Shown here: positions 25,919 to 34,410 of the stretch, piece after piece
How the letters are laid out: the number at the start of each line of letters is the position of its first letter
How positions within the stretch are numbered: position 1 is the stretch's first letter
Origin: Planctomycetes bacterium UBA2386
GTDB lineage: Bacteria; Planctomycetota; UBA1135; UBA2386
Direction of reading: 5' to 3'
Assembly (NCBI GenBank): GCA_002343845.1
Contig: DDSQ01000184.1
Span: 18,402-82,401 of the forward strand
Length of the DNA stretch: 64,000 nt
Made by a program: the position numbers and the translations under genes
The notes under the pieces: model-generated
What the model was told of the DNA's origin: nothing
What the model saw: the letters and a program-made list of their open reading frames with translations, nothing else
Databases searched by the model: none

Positions 25919-27531
25919 GGTTCGCGCAGCACGTAGATCGAGATGCTCTCGTCCTTCGGCCCGACCCAGCACGGCAGGTGCAGGGCCAGGCGGCACTCGG
26001 CTTCGATCGCGGCACGGATCGCGCCGTCGACGCCGGGGTACTTCGTCTCGTCCGCGAGCCGCTGTTCCTGTTCTTCGAGTTCGGGCCCGGTCACCACGAA
26101 TGCGAGCAGCGCGCCGTCCGCCTTCGCTTGCTGGCGATGCCAGGCGACGTGGTTCTTGGCTCCGGGCTCGTGGGCGCTCTGCTTGAAGTGGTCGACGCCC
26201 TGGCCGACCGTCCAGTCCATCAGCGGCACGATCTGGTTCGATTGGTATTCCGGCGGCACGACGAACCGCCACTGGCCCGGCCGCAGGTACCACAGCATCG
26301 ACGGGTGGTTCGTGGTGCCGACATGGATCGGCCGACCGCCGGCCTGCTGCTGCAGGAAGGCCGCCGCCTCCGGCCAGCGGGCGCGCTGGCCGTGTTGGGG
26401 GCCGTGGTAGTCGACGAGCTGCACGCAGAGTTCGATCACGAGCAGTGCTGGCACCACGCCGACGCGCAGCGTGCGCGCCCACGACCGCGCCCGCATCGCG
26501 CGGCCGATCGCTTCGCCGAACTGCATTGCCGCGAACGCCGCGAGCCAGACCACGATCGGCAGCGCGCAGATCGCGTAGCGCGCGGTGGTCAGCACGACCT
26601 TGGCGCCGAGCGCGAACAGCACGGCGAGCGGCAGCAACGACAGGCTGCCCAGCAGCACCGCGCGCTCGCGGCCGCCGACGCTGCGCAACAGCCACAGGCC
26701 GACCACCGCGAGGACCAGCAGCAACGGCCGGAACCAGAACCCGGTGGTCTGCACGAAGTGCAGCAGCGACGCGCGGTCCTTGCTGCGCAGGAAGGCCTGG
26801 AACGGCGACCAGTTCTCGACGGCCCACGGCAGCACGAAGCCGACCAGCACGATGCCGACCAAGCCCCAGACAAGACCACGGCGGCCGAGGCGAACGCGGC
26901 GCAACACCAGGAACGCCACGAAGCCAACCGCCAGCAGTCCGCCGGTCGCGTGGCTCACCGTCCCGATCGCGATCGCGAGCCACGTGCCGAGCAGGTCGCG
27001 CAGCCGTTCGCGCTGCGCGTAGGCCAGCGCCCGGTCGGCGACGACGACGGCCGCCAACACGACGAACACGTAGCCGCGCGCGTTCTGGCTCCAGAACACA
27101 TGCCACGGATGCACGGCCAGCAGCAGGGCGGCGAACACCGCGGCCGACGCGCCGACGAGACGACGACCGCACAACGCCACCAGCGGTACGGTCAGAACGC
27201 CGGCGATCACGAACGGCAGCCGCAGATCCGCAGCGGTCTCGCCGATCCAGCCCAGCGCCAACAGGCCGCGCAGCAGGAAGAACGACAGCGAGTAGAGCAC
27301 GCGGTCGGTGGCGAGGAAGCCCTCGGGGCCGTGCAGCGGCATCGTCGCGTCGCGCCAGGTGTGCGCTTCGTCGACCCACATCCCGTAGTCGCCAAGGCCA
27401 ATGGTGCGCACGACGGCCGCCAGCGTGGTGATCGCGAGCAGCAGCAGCCAGTGGCGGGCGCGCAGTGCCGTCGGGTCCCGATCCGCCGGCGCGAGCAGGG
27501 CCTTGTCGGGCGGTGGCGGCGGATACGGCAC
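25915..27531 (-). CDS. GT39/PMT-like membrane glycosyltransferase
   Basis: From GTG 27531 the product is 538 aa with about ten membrane helices and a C-terminal soluble part. The first periplasmic loop contains GMWVDEAHTWRD, the Asp-Glu signature of GT39/ArnT/PMT enzymes that use polyprenyl-phosphate sugars. AVHPWHVFWSQNARGYVF is the second typical loop. The frame is open to GTG 27600, but a TATCCA element at 27541-27546 lies 9 nt before the GTG at 27531. That choice also widens the intergenic region to the divergent YHS gene. It is coupled to the FAD oxidoreductase by ATGA. The acceptor, lipid or protein, is unknown. Confidence 0.82.
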   Translation of the reverse strand: MPYPPPPPDKALLAPADRDPTALRARHWLLLLAITTLAAVVRTIGLGDYGMWVDEAHTWRDATMPLHGPEGFLATDRVLYSLSFFLLRGLLALGWIGETAADLRLPFVIAGVLTVPLVALCGRRLVGASAAVFAALLLAVHPWHVFWSQNARGYVFVVLAAVVVADRALAYAQRERLRDLLGTWLAIAIGTVSHATGGLLAVGFVAFLVLRRVRLGRRGLVWGLVGIVLVGFVLPWAVENWSPFQAFLRSKDRASLLHFVQTTGFWFRPLLLVLAVVGLWLLRSVGGRERAVLLGSLSLLPLAVLFALGAKVVLTTARYAICALPIVVWLAAFAAMQFGEAIGRAMRARSWARTLRVGVVPALLVIELCVQLVDYHGPQHGQRARWPEAAAFLQQQAGGRPIHVGTTNHPSMLWYLRPGQWRFVVPPEYQSNQIVPLMDWTVGQGVDHFKQSAHEPGAKNHVAWHRQQAKADGALLAFVVTGPELEEQEQRLADETKYPGVDGAIRAAIEAECRLALHLPCWVGPKDESISIYVLREP

Positions 27532-27540
27532 GCGCGCCAC

Positions 27541-27546
27541 TGGATA
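27541..27546 (-). promoter_or_regulatory. -10-like element of the GT39 gene
   Basis: TATCCA on the minus strand, 9 nt before the GTG at 27531. It decides between several in-frame GTG starts. Confidence 0.35.
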
Positions 27547-27629
27547 GCGCAAGCCCACAGAGAAGGCACGAAGTTCCACCAGGGCGGCGTTGACGCCCAC
27601 GCGCGCCGTGTCTGCAATCGCGCCTCGCC

Positions 27630-28712
27630 ATGGCCCTCATCCGCTGCCGACTTCTCGCCGTTGCCTGCGTACCGATGCTCGTCGTGAGTGCACCCGCGCA
27701 GGATGCCGCCCTGCGCGGCTTCGATCCGGTCGCGCTGGTCGGCGGCAAGGAGCTCGAGGGCAAGCCCGAGTTGACGGCCGACCACGGCGGCTTCCGCTAC
27801 CGGTTCGCGACCGACGAGAACCGCGCCGCGTTCGCCGCGAGTCCCGAGCGCTACGAGGTCCAGTTCGGCGGCGCGTGCGCCCGCATGGGCCCGTTGAGCG
27901 GTGCGGGCGACACCGGTCGTTTCCACGTGCACGCCGAACGCATCTACGTGTTCGCCAGCGACCAGTGCCGCGACGGCTTCAAGAAGAAGCCCGAGGCGTT
28001 CCTGCCGCAGGACGAACCAGCACCGACTCCGAGTGCGGACGCCGTCGAGGCCGGCAAGGCGCTAGTGCGTCGCGCCGCCGAGGCCCACGGTGGTGCCAAG
28101 CGGCTGCAGGCCTTGCGCACCCTGAAGTTCCAGCGCAGCACCGCGAACGGGAACACCACCGAACTGGTGCGCACCAGCGTGCAGTTCCCCGACAGCTCGC
28201 GCGTCGACCAGGACTTCCTGCAGGGCGACAAGGTCTGGCGCTACGCCCGCGCCGTGGCGCCCGGCGGCTCGTTCTTCGCCACCCAGGGCACCGGGCGGCC
28301 GATGGCGCCGTCTGCCGAGCGCGAGATGCGTCGCGACCTCGCACGCGAACCGCTGCTGGCGCTGCGTGCCGCCCTGGACGGCGGCGCGTTCGTGCAACCC
28401 GCCGGCAAGCGCACGGTGCTCGGCATCGACGTCGAGGAGGTCGCGATCTGGTGCGACGGCTACACGACGACGCTCGGCCTCGACACCGACGGTCGGGTGC
28501 GCACGGCCCGCTGCCGCGCGCGCGGCGGCAGCCTGTGGTTTGGCGCCCTCGAGCTGCGCTTCGACGACCTGCAGACACACGGCGGCGTGCTCGTGCCGAG
28601 CACCGTGGTCGCCAGTTTCGACGGCAAGCCCGACGCCGCGTTGAGCGAACGGCGCCAGGAGATCGCCGTCGACGAGGACCTGCCGGCGGGCATGTTCACC
28701 GCGCCGAAGTGA
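27630..28712 (+). CDS. exported YHS-domain protein with a LolA-like C-terminal region
   Basis: The 360-aa product has a signal peptide cleaved near SAPAQ. Residues about 28-95 form a YHS-type domain (GFDPVALVGG, RYRFATDENRAAFAASPERY, FGGACARMG), a small fold often linked to metal-related proteins. A second, LolA-like beta region follows from about residue 135 (RRAAEAHGGAKRLQALRTLK, then FQRSTANGN) to the end. The pairing suggests a periplasmic sensor or carrier; function unknown. It is followed 13 bp later by the flavin reductase gene, so the two probably form an operon. No clear SD or TAnnnT element precedes the ATG. Confidence 0.75.
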   Translation: MALIRCRLLAVACVPMLVVSAPAQDAALRGFDPVALVGGKELEGKPELTADHGGFRYRFATDENRAAFAASPERYEVQFGGACARMGPLSGAGDTGRFHVHAERIYVFASDQCRDGFKKKPEAFLPQDEPAPTPSADAVEAGKALVRRAAEAHGGAKRLQALRTLKFQRSTANGNTTELVRTSVQFPDSSRVDQDFLQGDKVWRYARAVAPGGSFFATQGTGRPMAPSAEREMRRDLAREPLLALRAALDGGAFVQPAGKRTVLGIDVEEVAIWCDGYTTTLGLDTDGRVRTARCRARGGSLWFGALELRFDDLQTHGGVLVPSTVVASFDGKPDAALSERRQEIAVDEDLPAGMFTAPK

Positions 28713-28725
28713 GCGCACGCCACCG

Positions 28726-29283
28726 ATGCGCATCCCCGTCGCGCTCCCCCACGCCTACCGTCTGCTGAACCACGGTCCGACGACGCTGGTGACGACGGCG
28801 CACGGCGGCCGCGCGAACGTGATGGCCGCGGCGTGGGTGATGCCACTCGACTTCGACCCGCCGAAGTTCGCGGCGGTGGTCGCGGCCGACACCTGGACGC
28901 GCGAGCTGTTGCTCGCTTCCGGCGAGTGCGTGCTGCACGCGCCGACCACGGCGCAGGTCGACCTCACCTACGCGGTCGGCTCGCGCAGCGGCCGCGACGG
29001 CGACAAGTTCGCGGCGCTGGCGATCGCCACCGAACCGGCGAGCCTCGTGCAGGCACCGCTGGTCCGCGGTTGTGCGGCATGGCTCGAGTGCCGGCGGTTG
29101 CCCGAACCGGCCCTCGAAGCCGCGCACGACCTGTTCGTACTCGAGTGCGTCGCCGCCTGGGCCGACGACGCGTTGTGGTCGGGGGGCGGCTGGCGGTTTC
29201 CGGCCGACGGCCCACGCACGATCCACCACGAGAAGGGCGGCCGCTTCTTCGCCACCGGCGATCCCGTCGCCGCCCGCCGCTGA
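28726..29283 (+). CDS. flavin reductase-like FMN-binding protein
   Basis: The 185-aa protein fits the flavin-reductase-like split-barrel family (PF01613 type): PTTLVTTAHGGRANVMAAAW near the N terminus, then PPKFAAVVAADTWTRELLLA, and the middle block SRSGRDGDKFAALAIATEPA. Such proteins bind FMN and either reduce free flavin for a partner oxygenase or act as NADH-dependent reductases. No partner oxygenase is adjacent. The previous gene (13 bp upstream) is the YHS protein. Other members act in styrene-type or heme-degradation systems, none of which I see here. Confidence 0.8.
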   Translation: MRIPVALPHAYRLLNHGPTTLVTTAHGGRANVMAAAWVMPLDFDPPKFAAVVAADTWTRELLLASGECVLHAPTTAQVDLTYAVGSRSGRDGDKFAALAIATEPASLVQAPLVRGCAAWLECRRLPEPALEAAHDLFVLECVAAWADDALWSGGGWRFPADGPRTIHHEKGGRFFATGDPVAARR

Positions 29284-29324
29284 AAAAGCCCACCGCGGTG
29301 CAACCTGCCCGGGGGGAGGCGTGG

Positions 29325-29330
29325 TAGAGC
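29325..29330 (+). promoter_or_regulatory. -10-like element of the ECF sigma gene
   Basis: TAGAGC, 9 nt before the sigma factor ATG. The last base departs from TAnnnT. If the operon is autoregulated, the true ECF promoter would differ. Confidence 0.35.
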
Positions 29331-29339
29331 ACGCACCGC

Positions 29340-29837
29340 ATGCCGGCCATCGTGCTGCCCCCCACCGAAGACCAGGCATTCGCAGCGATGCTGCAGCGGA
29401 TGACGCCGGCCGTGCGCGCCTTCCTGCTGCGCCTGTGCGGCCAGGCCAGCGATGCCGACGATCTGGTGCAGGAGACGCTGGCCAAGGTGTGGCGCCACCG
29501 CGCGACGTTCGACGCGAGCCGGAACGGCGAGGCGTGGCTGCTGCAGGCGGCGTTCCGCTGCTTCTGCGACCACCACCGCCGGCGCCAACGGGCGCCCGCC
29601 GCCGCGGTCGATCCTGAGGTCGCCGCAGCACCCACCGCGCCGTGCGCCGTCGAACTGCGCGACGAACTCCAGCACCGGCTGCGCCGCCTCGATCCGCTGG
29701 CGCAGGCGCTGCTGATCGGTTTCCACCGCGACGGACGCTCGCTGCGCGACCTCGCCGCGGCGCACGCGCTGCCGCTCGGCACCGTGAAGTCCTTGCTGCA
29801 CCGCGCGCGCCTGCGCCTGCAAACGGAGCAACCATGA
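29340..29837 (+). CDS. ECF-type RNA polymerase sigma factor
   Basis: This 165-aa protein has ECF sigma regions 2 and 4 only. Region 2 spans about 20-75 (RLCGQASDADDLVQETLAKV, WRHRATFD). Region 4 spans about 105-160, with the helix-turn-helix SLRDLAAAHALPLGTVKSLL followed by HRARLRL. A Pro/Ala linker separates the two. Its ATGA overlap with the next gene, which encodes a one-helix membrane protein, indicates a sigma/anti-sigma pair. A third gene, a secretin-like exported protein, follows with another 4-bp overlap and is probably a target or the sensed component. The signal is unknown. Confidence 0.92.
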   Translation: MPAIVLPPTEDQAFAAMLQRMTPAVRAFLLRLCGQASDADDLVQETLAKVWRHRATFDASRNGEAWLLQAAFRCFCDHHRRRQRAPAAAVDPEVAAAPTAPCAVELRDELQHRLRRLDPLAQALLIGFHRDGRSLRDLAAAHALPLGTVKSLLHRARLRLQTEQP

Positions 29838-30253
29838 TCCCGGACGAACCGACGTTCCTCGCGCGGCTGCACGCCGCCCTCGACGCGCGCCGCGACCCGT
29901 TCGCCGACGACGAACTGGTAGCGTGGCTCGACGCGAATCCGGACTGGCTCGACCGCACGGCGCGGCTGTGCGCCGACGTGCGCGCGCTCGCCACCGCAGC
30001 CCCGTCCCGTGCCCGCAGCGGTCGCCGACGCGTCCTGCCCATCGCCGCGACGTTGGCCGCCGCAGCACTCGCCGTCTTCGTGCCGTGGACCACGTCGGAT
30101 CCCGCCGCACCGGCCGGGCGTCTGCTCGCGGCCGAACTCACCGTCGCCCCCCAGCGTGCGCATCTGGCCGTCGGCGTCGCCGAGCGCGAAGTCCTGGTCG
30201 CGTACGGCACCAGCCATCTCACCAGCAAACGCGTCCGCACCCTGCCACGATGA
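29834..30253 (+). CDS. putative anti-sigma factor, single-pass membrane protein
   Basis: The 139-aa product has an acidic N-terminal cytosolic part of about 70 residues (PDEPTFLARLHAALDARRDP, WLDANPDWL), one membrane helix (about 74-92, VLPIAATLAAAALAVFVPW) and a roughly 45-residue outer part. No CHCC zinc motif is present. Position and topology, overlapping the sigma gene at 29834-29837, support an anti-sigma role; sequence similarity alone would not. The short external part suggests that sensing depends on a partner, possibly the next product. It also overlaps that gene by 4 bp (ATGA at 30250). Confidence 0.7.
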   Translation: MIPDEPTFLARLHAALDARRDPFADDELVAWLDANPDWLDRTARLCADVRALATAAPSRARSGRRRVLPIAATLAAAALAVFVPWTTSDPAAPAGRLLAAELTVAPQRAHLAVGVAEREVLVAYGTSHLTSKRVRTLPR

Positions 30254-31203
30254 ACCCCCTCCTCCGATACGGCGTCCCGCTCCTCCTGACTGCGGCCGTA
30301 GGCGCACAGCGCCTGCCGCTACCCGACGGCAGCGACCGCATCGTGCAGTTGTTCGACCTGCAACGACTGCAGAGCGACAAGCCCGCAACGCCGGCGAATG
30401 CGGTGCCGATGCCCGGCTTCCGCCGCGAGGCCGTGGACGAAAAGCCGACGCTCGGCGTCGCCGACGTGATCGCGCGCTTCCTCGAACCGCCGCTCGGGAA
30501 CGACGACGCTCTGACCCAGCTCGGCACCCGTTGGCTCGCCCTGCTCGGCTCGCCGCGCCAGGCGGCGAGCGCCGAACGCCTGTTCGACCTCGCGACGAAG
30601 CGGCGTGAGCAACCGATCGACGTCACCATCGTGCTGTGGACGGTGCCCGACGAGCTCTTCCGGAAGCACGTGCAGGAACGGCTCACCGCCGCCACGCGCG
30701 GCAACCAGGTCGCCTACGAAGCCGTGCTCGGCAAGCCGGCTGCCGGCGAACTCGAACGAAGCCTCGAGAAGGCGTCGGCCGAGCAGTTGCACGCGCCCGG
30801 CATCTCGGTGTTCCCCCTGCAGCCGGCGATGATGTCGGTCGTCAACCAGACGTCGTACGTGAAGGACTTCGCGGTGACGCGCGTCGGCGACAGGATGATC
30901 GCGGATCCGATCATCGACATCGTCTGGGACGGCGTGCGCAGCGAGGTCGTCGCGACGTTCCTGCCCGAGGGCGCGATCGGGCTGGCGTGCGACTTCACCG
31001 TGCAGGAACTCGAGCGACCGATCGCCGAGTTCAAGACCACGATCGGCATCGACACCCCGGTGACCGTGCAGCTGCCGAGCACCAGCACCACGCGGTTGCA
31101 GCAGACCGCCGTGCTGACCGACGGCGCGATGGTCGCGCTCGCCTCGCGTCGCGTCGACGGCAGCTGGATCCTGGCGACGGTGCGCGCGGTCAGCGACCGC
31201 TGA
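30250..31203 (+). CDS. exported secretin-domain-like protein
   Basis: The 317-aa protein has a signal peptide (LLRYGVPLLLTAAVGA). Its C-terminal half, about 190-310, aligns by eye with the secretin C domain of type II/III systems: VVNQTSYVKDFAVTRVGDRM, the strand ERPIAEFKTTIGIDTPVTVQ, and TAVLTDGAMVALAS. The N-terminal half has only about 150 residues of helical sequence, without recognisable N0-N3 domains. It is too short and too diverged to be a normal outer-membrane gate. Its place as the third gene of a sigma/anti-sigma operon suggests a sensor or an ECF-controlled envelope factor. A shorter related block occurs in the 10681-11874 product. The end overlaps the convergent gene by 14 bp. 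Confidence 0.7.
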   Translation: MNPLLRYGVPLLLTAAVGAQRLPLPDGSDRIVQLFDLQRLQSDKPATPANAVPMPGFRREAVDEKPTLGVADVIARFLEPPLGNDDALTQLGTRWLALLGSPRQAASAERLFDLATKRREQPIDVTIVLWTVPDELFRKHVQERLTAATRGNQVAYEAVLGKPAAGELERSLEKASAEQLHAPGISVFPLQPAMMSVVNQTSYVKDFAVTRVGDRMIADPIIDIVWDGVRSEVVATFLPEGAIGLACDFTVQELERPIAEFKTTIGIDTPVTVQLPSTSTTRLQQTAVLTDGAMVALASRRVDGSWILATVRAVSDR

Positions 31204-33586
31204 GGTGCAGCGGGCCGGGTTCGTGGTTGTCGCCCGCCCGCAGGATCGGCAACGGCGCGACCACGAGCCCGTGCTCGGCATGGAAGGCGGCGAGGCGGAA
31301 CGCCACTCCGGGCGGCAGGTCGTCGAAGGCGTAGCGGCCGAGTTCGTCGCTGCGCCGTGACAGCGCCGGCCAGGGCGGCTCGCCGGCGCGCGGCTCGCCG
31401 GCGGGCGGATGCCACTGCTGCCACGCGGCGAGCAGGGCATCCGGCAGCGGCCCGATGCCGACCACGAACACGAAGGCACCCGCGAGCGGATCGCCGTTCT
31501 TCCCGCGCACGACGCCGCGCACCGCCGCCGGCCGCTGCAGCACGACGCGCAGGCCCGCCCGGATCTGGTGGGCTCGCAGTTCGACCGCTAGCCCGGCGCG
31601 TGCGTAGCCGGGAACCTGCGCCGTGACGAGCCAGCGCCCGGCGGCGAGGCCGGTCTCGTGGAAGCGCGTCCAGGAGCCATCCGGCATCTCCTTCTGCTGC
31701 GCCACCGACGAAGGGGCGATGCCGTCGAACGGCCATGACGAACCCTCGGCCGCGAGCCGCTCGACCTCGACCTGGAACGGCCCGTAGGCGACGACCTCGC
31801 CGGTCGTGCCGTCGACGAGCTCGCCGTGCAGTTCGGCGAGGTGGTCGCCGATGTCGCGTTCGTCGTCGTGTTCCTTCAGCCGCAGCGCCACGGGTTGTTC
31901 GCCGGGGACGACGCCCGAACGCGCGGCCGGCGACGTGGCGCCATCGCCACGCGCGTGCACCGTGAACGGGCCGGGCCCGAGCCCGCGGAAACGGTGGCTG
32001 CCATCGGGTTCGGCGGCGCCCGCGAACACGAGCCCGGTCCGCTCGTCCTCGAGCCACGGCGCGCCCCATTCGAGGGCACGCCCGGACACGGTCGTCACGA
32101 CGACGCGCAGTTCGGCACCCGGTGCGAGCACGACCGCCGTCACGCCGGGAATGCCGCTGTCGACGCGCATGCGCCGATGCTCCGAGGTGCGCTGCCTGTT
32201 CCTGCCGTCGACGAACAACCACTTCGAACCGATGCCGCGCCCACGCAGCAGCGCGCGCCCATCGGCGCCACTGCTAGCGCTCGCTTCCGGCTGCGCCATG
32301 CCGAGGCGCGGAGCGGGTTCGACCCCTGCGTAGAGGTGTACGTCGACGCCGTCGAGCGGCATGCCCGCTTCGTCGCGCACCTCGACGACGTGTTCGTACT
32401 GCGAGGTCGCGGTGCCGACGGCCGGAGGCAGCACGAGCTGCAACGGGCGCGCATCGGCGGGCGGCGGGAACGCGAGCTCGCCGCTGGTCAGCAGGTCGCG
32501 TCCGTGTTCGCTGACGACCACGCGGACGGCGCTCGGGCGCAGCCAACCCGCCCGCGCCGTCACCACGAACGCGCCGCGGGCGTCGGTGGTCGCCGGTTCG
32601 GCGAGTTCGAACGCCTTGTAGCCGCCGGCGGCGACCACGCGCACCTTGGCGCCCACCACCGGCCACGCGTCGGCGTCGTGCACCGTGCCGGTGAGCGTCG
32701 CGACGGGGTCCGCCGGATCCTGGGACGGGTCCCGCGCCGTGGGTGCCGCGGCCGGCACCACGACCGCTTCGCGGCCAGCGACCGACGCCGGCGGATCCTG
32801 GGGCGCTTCGGCCGACGCGACGCTGCGAGCGACTCCCACCGGCGGAACGGCCACCGACCCGTCGCGCCACGGCTGCCACGCCAGCAAGGTCACGCCCACG
32901 ACCGCACCCGTGGCGATCGCCCATCCGGCGATGCGGCGCGCGACGCCGACGGCGAGAGCGGGAGCGTTGGCGCCGAGCGCGAGCAGGCGCGACTCGAGCC
33001 CCGCGGGCGGCGGCGTCGCGTCGGCGTGCGCGAACAGCCCGCCCATCGCCGCGGGCGCCACCGCATGGCCGCGTTCCGCCATCGCCTTGCGCACGCGATG
33101 CAGCGCGTGTTCGACGCGGTCGTGCACGGTCGAGGTCGGCAGGCGCAGGGCCGTGCCGATCGCGGCCAGCGTCAGGTCGTCCTGGTAACGCAGCAACAAC
33201 GGCGCGCGCAGCTCCGGCGGCAGGTCCTCGACGCAGCGCCGCACGCACTGCTGCAGATCCCGGCGTTCGCCGGCGCTGCGGGGGTCCGCTGCCTGAAGAC
33301 GATCGACGGCGGCAGGGTCGTGCATGGCGTGCTCCTCGTGGACGGCGCGACGCCGAGCCGAACGCACCGCGTTGGCTGCGAGGCGCGTGGCCAGCCAGCA
33401 CAACGTCGCGCGTTCGCTGCGCGCCGCGTCGAGCCGTTCCTTGCCGCCGAGCACGCGCAGGAACACCTCCTGCGCAACATCGGCGGCGGCCGCGTCGTCG
33501 GCCAGCAGGCGCCGGGCGGCGCGGTGCACGGCGGCGTGGTGCTCGTGCACCAGGCGCTCGAACTGCTCGCGGGTCGGGCGTGGCAT
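31190..33586 (-). CDS. membrane-anchored ECF sigma factor fused to extracytoplasmic regulatory domains
   Basis: The 798-aa protein carries an ECF sigma factor in its first 175 residues: region 2 about 10-80 (AAAADVAQEVFLRVLGGKER) and region 4 about 115-170 (LTLAAIGTALRLPTSTVHDR). One membrane helix (about 213-237) follows. The rest, about 270-798, should lie outside and contains several carboxypeptidase-regulatory-like beta-sandwiches (GTVHDADAWPVVGAKVRVVA, DEAGMPLDGVDVHLYAG, VVRGKNGDPLAGAFVFV). Related ECF proteins with C-terminal extensions are known from planctomycetes. The arrangement implies signal-dependent release or repression of the sigma part without a separate anti-sigma factor. 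ATG at 33586 is followed by a standard sigma N terminus. A strong hairpin lies just upstream. Confidence 0.88.
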   Translation of the reverse strand: MPRPTREQFERLVHEHHAAVHRAARRLLADDAAAADVAQEVFLRVLGGKERLDAARSERATLCWLATRLAANAVRSARRRAVHEEHAMHDPAAVDRLQAADPRSAGERRDLQQCVRRCVEDLPPELRAPLLLRYQDDLTLAAIGTALRLPTSTVHDRVEHALHRVRKAMAERGHAVAPAAMGGLFAHADATPPPAGLESRLLALGANAPALAVGVARRIAGWAIATGAVVGVTLLAWQPWRDGSVAVPPVGVARSVASAEAPQDPPASVAGREAVVVPAAAPTARDPSQDPADPVATLTGTVHDADAWPVVGAKVRVVAAGGYKAFELAEPATTDARGAFVVTARAGWLRPSAVRVVVSEHGRDLLTSGELAFPPPADARPLQLVLPPAVGTATSQYEHVVEVRDEAGMPLDGVDVHLYAGVEPAPRLGMAQPEASASSGADGRALLRGRGIGSKWLFVDGRNRQRTSEHRRMRVDSGIPGVTAVVLAPGAELRVVVTTVSGRALEWGAPWLEDERTGLVFAGAAEPDGSHRFRGLGPGPFTVHARGDGATSPAARSGVVPGEQPVALRLKEHDDERDIGDHLAELHGELVDGTTGEVVAYGPFQVEVERLAAEGSSWPFDGIAPSSVAQQKEMPDGSWTRFHETGLAAGRWLVTAQVPGYARAGLAVELRAHQIRAGLRVVLQRPAAVRGVVRGKNGDPLAGAFVFVVGIGPLPDALLAAWQQWHPPAGEPRAGEPPWPALSRRSDELGRYAFDDLPPGVAFRLAAFHAEHGLVVAPLPILRAGDNHEPGPLHLSGR

Positions 33587-33606
33587 CGGTCGTCGTCCGA
33601 GAACCT

Positions 33607-33642
33607 GGAAACCGGCCGGGCACGGATTTCCGGCCGGTTTCC
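33607..33642. repeat. 13-bp inverted repeat (hairpin) between radC and the ECF-sensor gene
   Basis: GGAAACCGGCCGG at 33607-33619 and its exact reverse complement at 33630-33642 flank a 10-nt loop. It is 20 bp upstream of the ECF-sensor start and 18 bp after the radC stop. It could terminate radC transcripts, act as an mRNA element for the sigma gene, or be an interspersed repeat related to 48233-48297. No U-tract is present. Confidence 0.6.
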
Positions 33643-33660
33643 GGGATCATGCCGAACGGC

Positions 33661-34359
33661 TCACCCGATCGGGAAGAAGGCCTCGTCGGTGAAGCTGTAG
33701 TAACGCTCGACGCCGACCACCAGATGGTCGAGCAGCGGGATGCCGACCAACTCGCCGACCTCGCGCAACCGCGCCGTGACGAGCCGGTCCTCCGTGCTCG
33801 GCGACGGGTCGCCGCTCGGGTGGTTGTGGGCGACGATGACCGCCGCCGCGCTGTCGCGGATCGCGCGCGTGAACACCTCCCGCGGATGCACGGCGACCGC
33901 GTCGACGCTGCCGAGCGCCACGAGTTGCAGCGACAGCAGCCGGTGCCGTCCGTCGAGCAGCACCGCGAAGAAGCACTCGGCTCGCGACTCGCGCGTCGAG
34001 TCGCGCACCAGCCGGGCGACGTCGCGGCCGTCGCGCACCGCGGTCCCCGGCCGGAACGCGGCCTCGGAGATGCGGCGCGCCAGCCCGAACGCGGCCCCGA
34101 GCGACGCGGCGCGCACCGGACCGACGCCCGGCTGCCCGGCGAGTTCGTGCACGCTCGCGACCGCCAGGCGCCGCAGTCCGCCGAAGCACCGCAGCAGGCG
34201 TTGCGCCAGCACTTCGACCGGCTCGCCGCGGACTCCGGTGCGCAGCAGCAGGGCCAGGCACTCGGCGTCGCTGAGCCGCGGCTCCCCCAGCTGCAGGATG
34301 CGTTCCCGGGGTCCACGCCAAGAGCCGCCGTTCGCCACGTCGATGCCGAGGTCCTTCAT
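33661..34359 (-). CDS. radC: RadC-family JAMM protein
   Basis: The 232-aa protein has the N-terminal helix-hairpin-helix-like segment (LSDAECLALLLRTG, ELAGQPGVGPVRAASLGAAF) and the C-terminal JAMM metalloprotease-like motif HNHPSGDPSPSTED with both His and the Asp. RadC function is unclear despite the name; it has been linked to DNA recombination and DprA-like contexts, and the JAMM fold suggests peptidase or nuclease-associated activity. I chose ATG 34359 because the reading begins MKDL, like other family members; a GTG at 34398 would add 13 residues. No mobile genes are adjacent, so this is probably the chromosomal copy. Confidence 0.93.
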   Translation of the reverse strand: MKDLGIDVANGGSWRGPRERILQLGEPRLSDAECLALLLRTGVRGEPVEVLAQRLLRCFGGLRRLAVASVHELAGQPGVGPVRAASLGAAFGLARRISEAAFRPGTAVRDGRDVARLVRDSTRESRAECFFAVLLDGRHRLLSLQLVALGSVDAVAVHPREVFTRAIRDSAAAVIVAHNHPSGDPSPSTEDRLVTARLREVGELVGIPLLDHLVVGVERYYSFTDEAFFPIG

Positions 34360-34410
34360 GCCGATGCACTCGTGCCTCGAACGGCCGATCGGTGGCACGA
34401 AACCGGACGA

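Noticed and set aside
33661..34359. RadC as a phage or anti-phage marker
   Set aside because: No phage, restriction or defence genes are adjacent.
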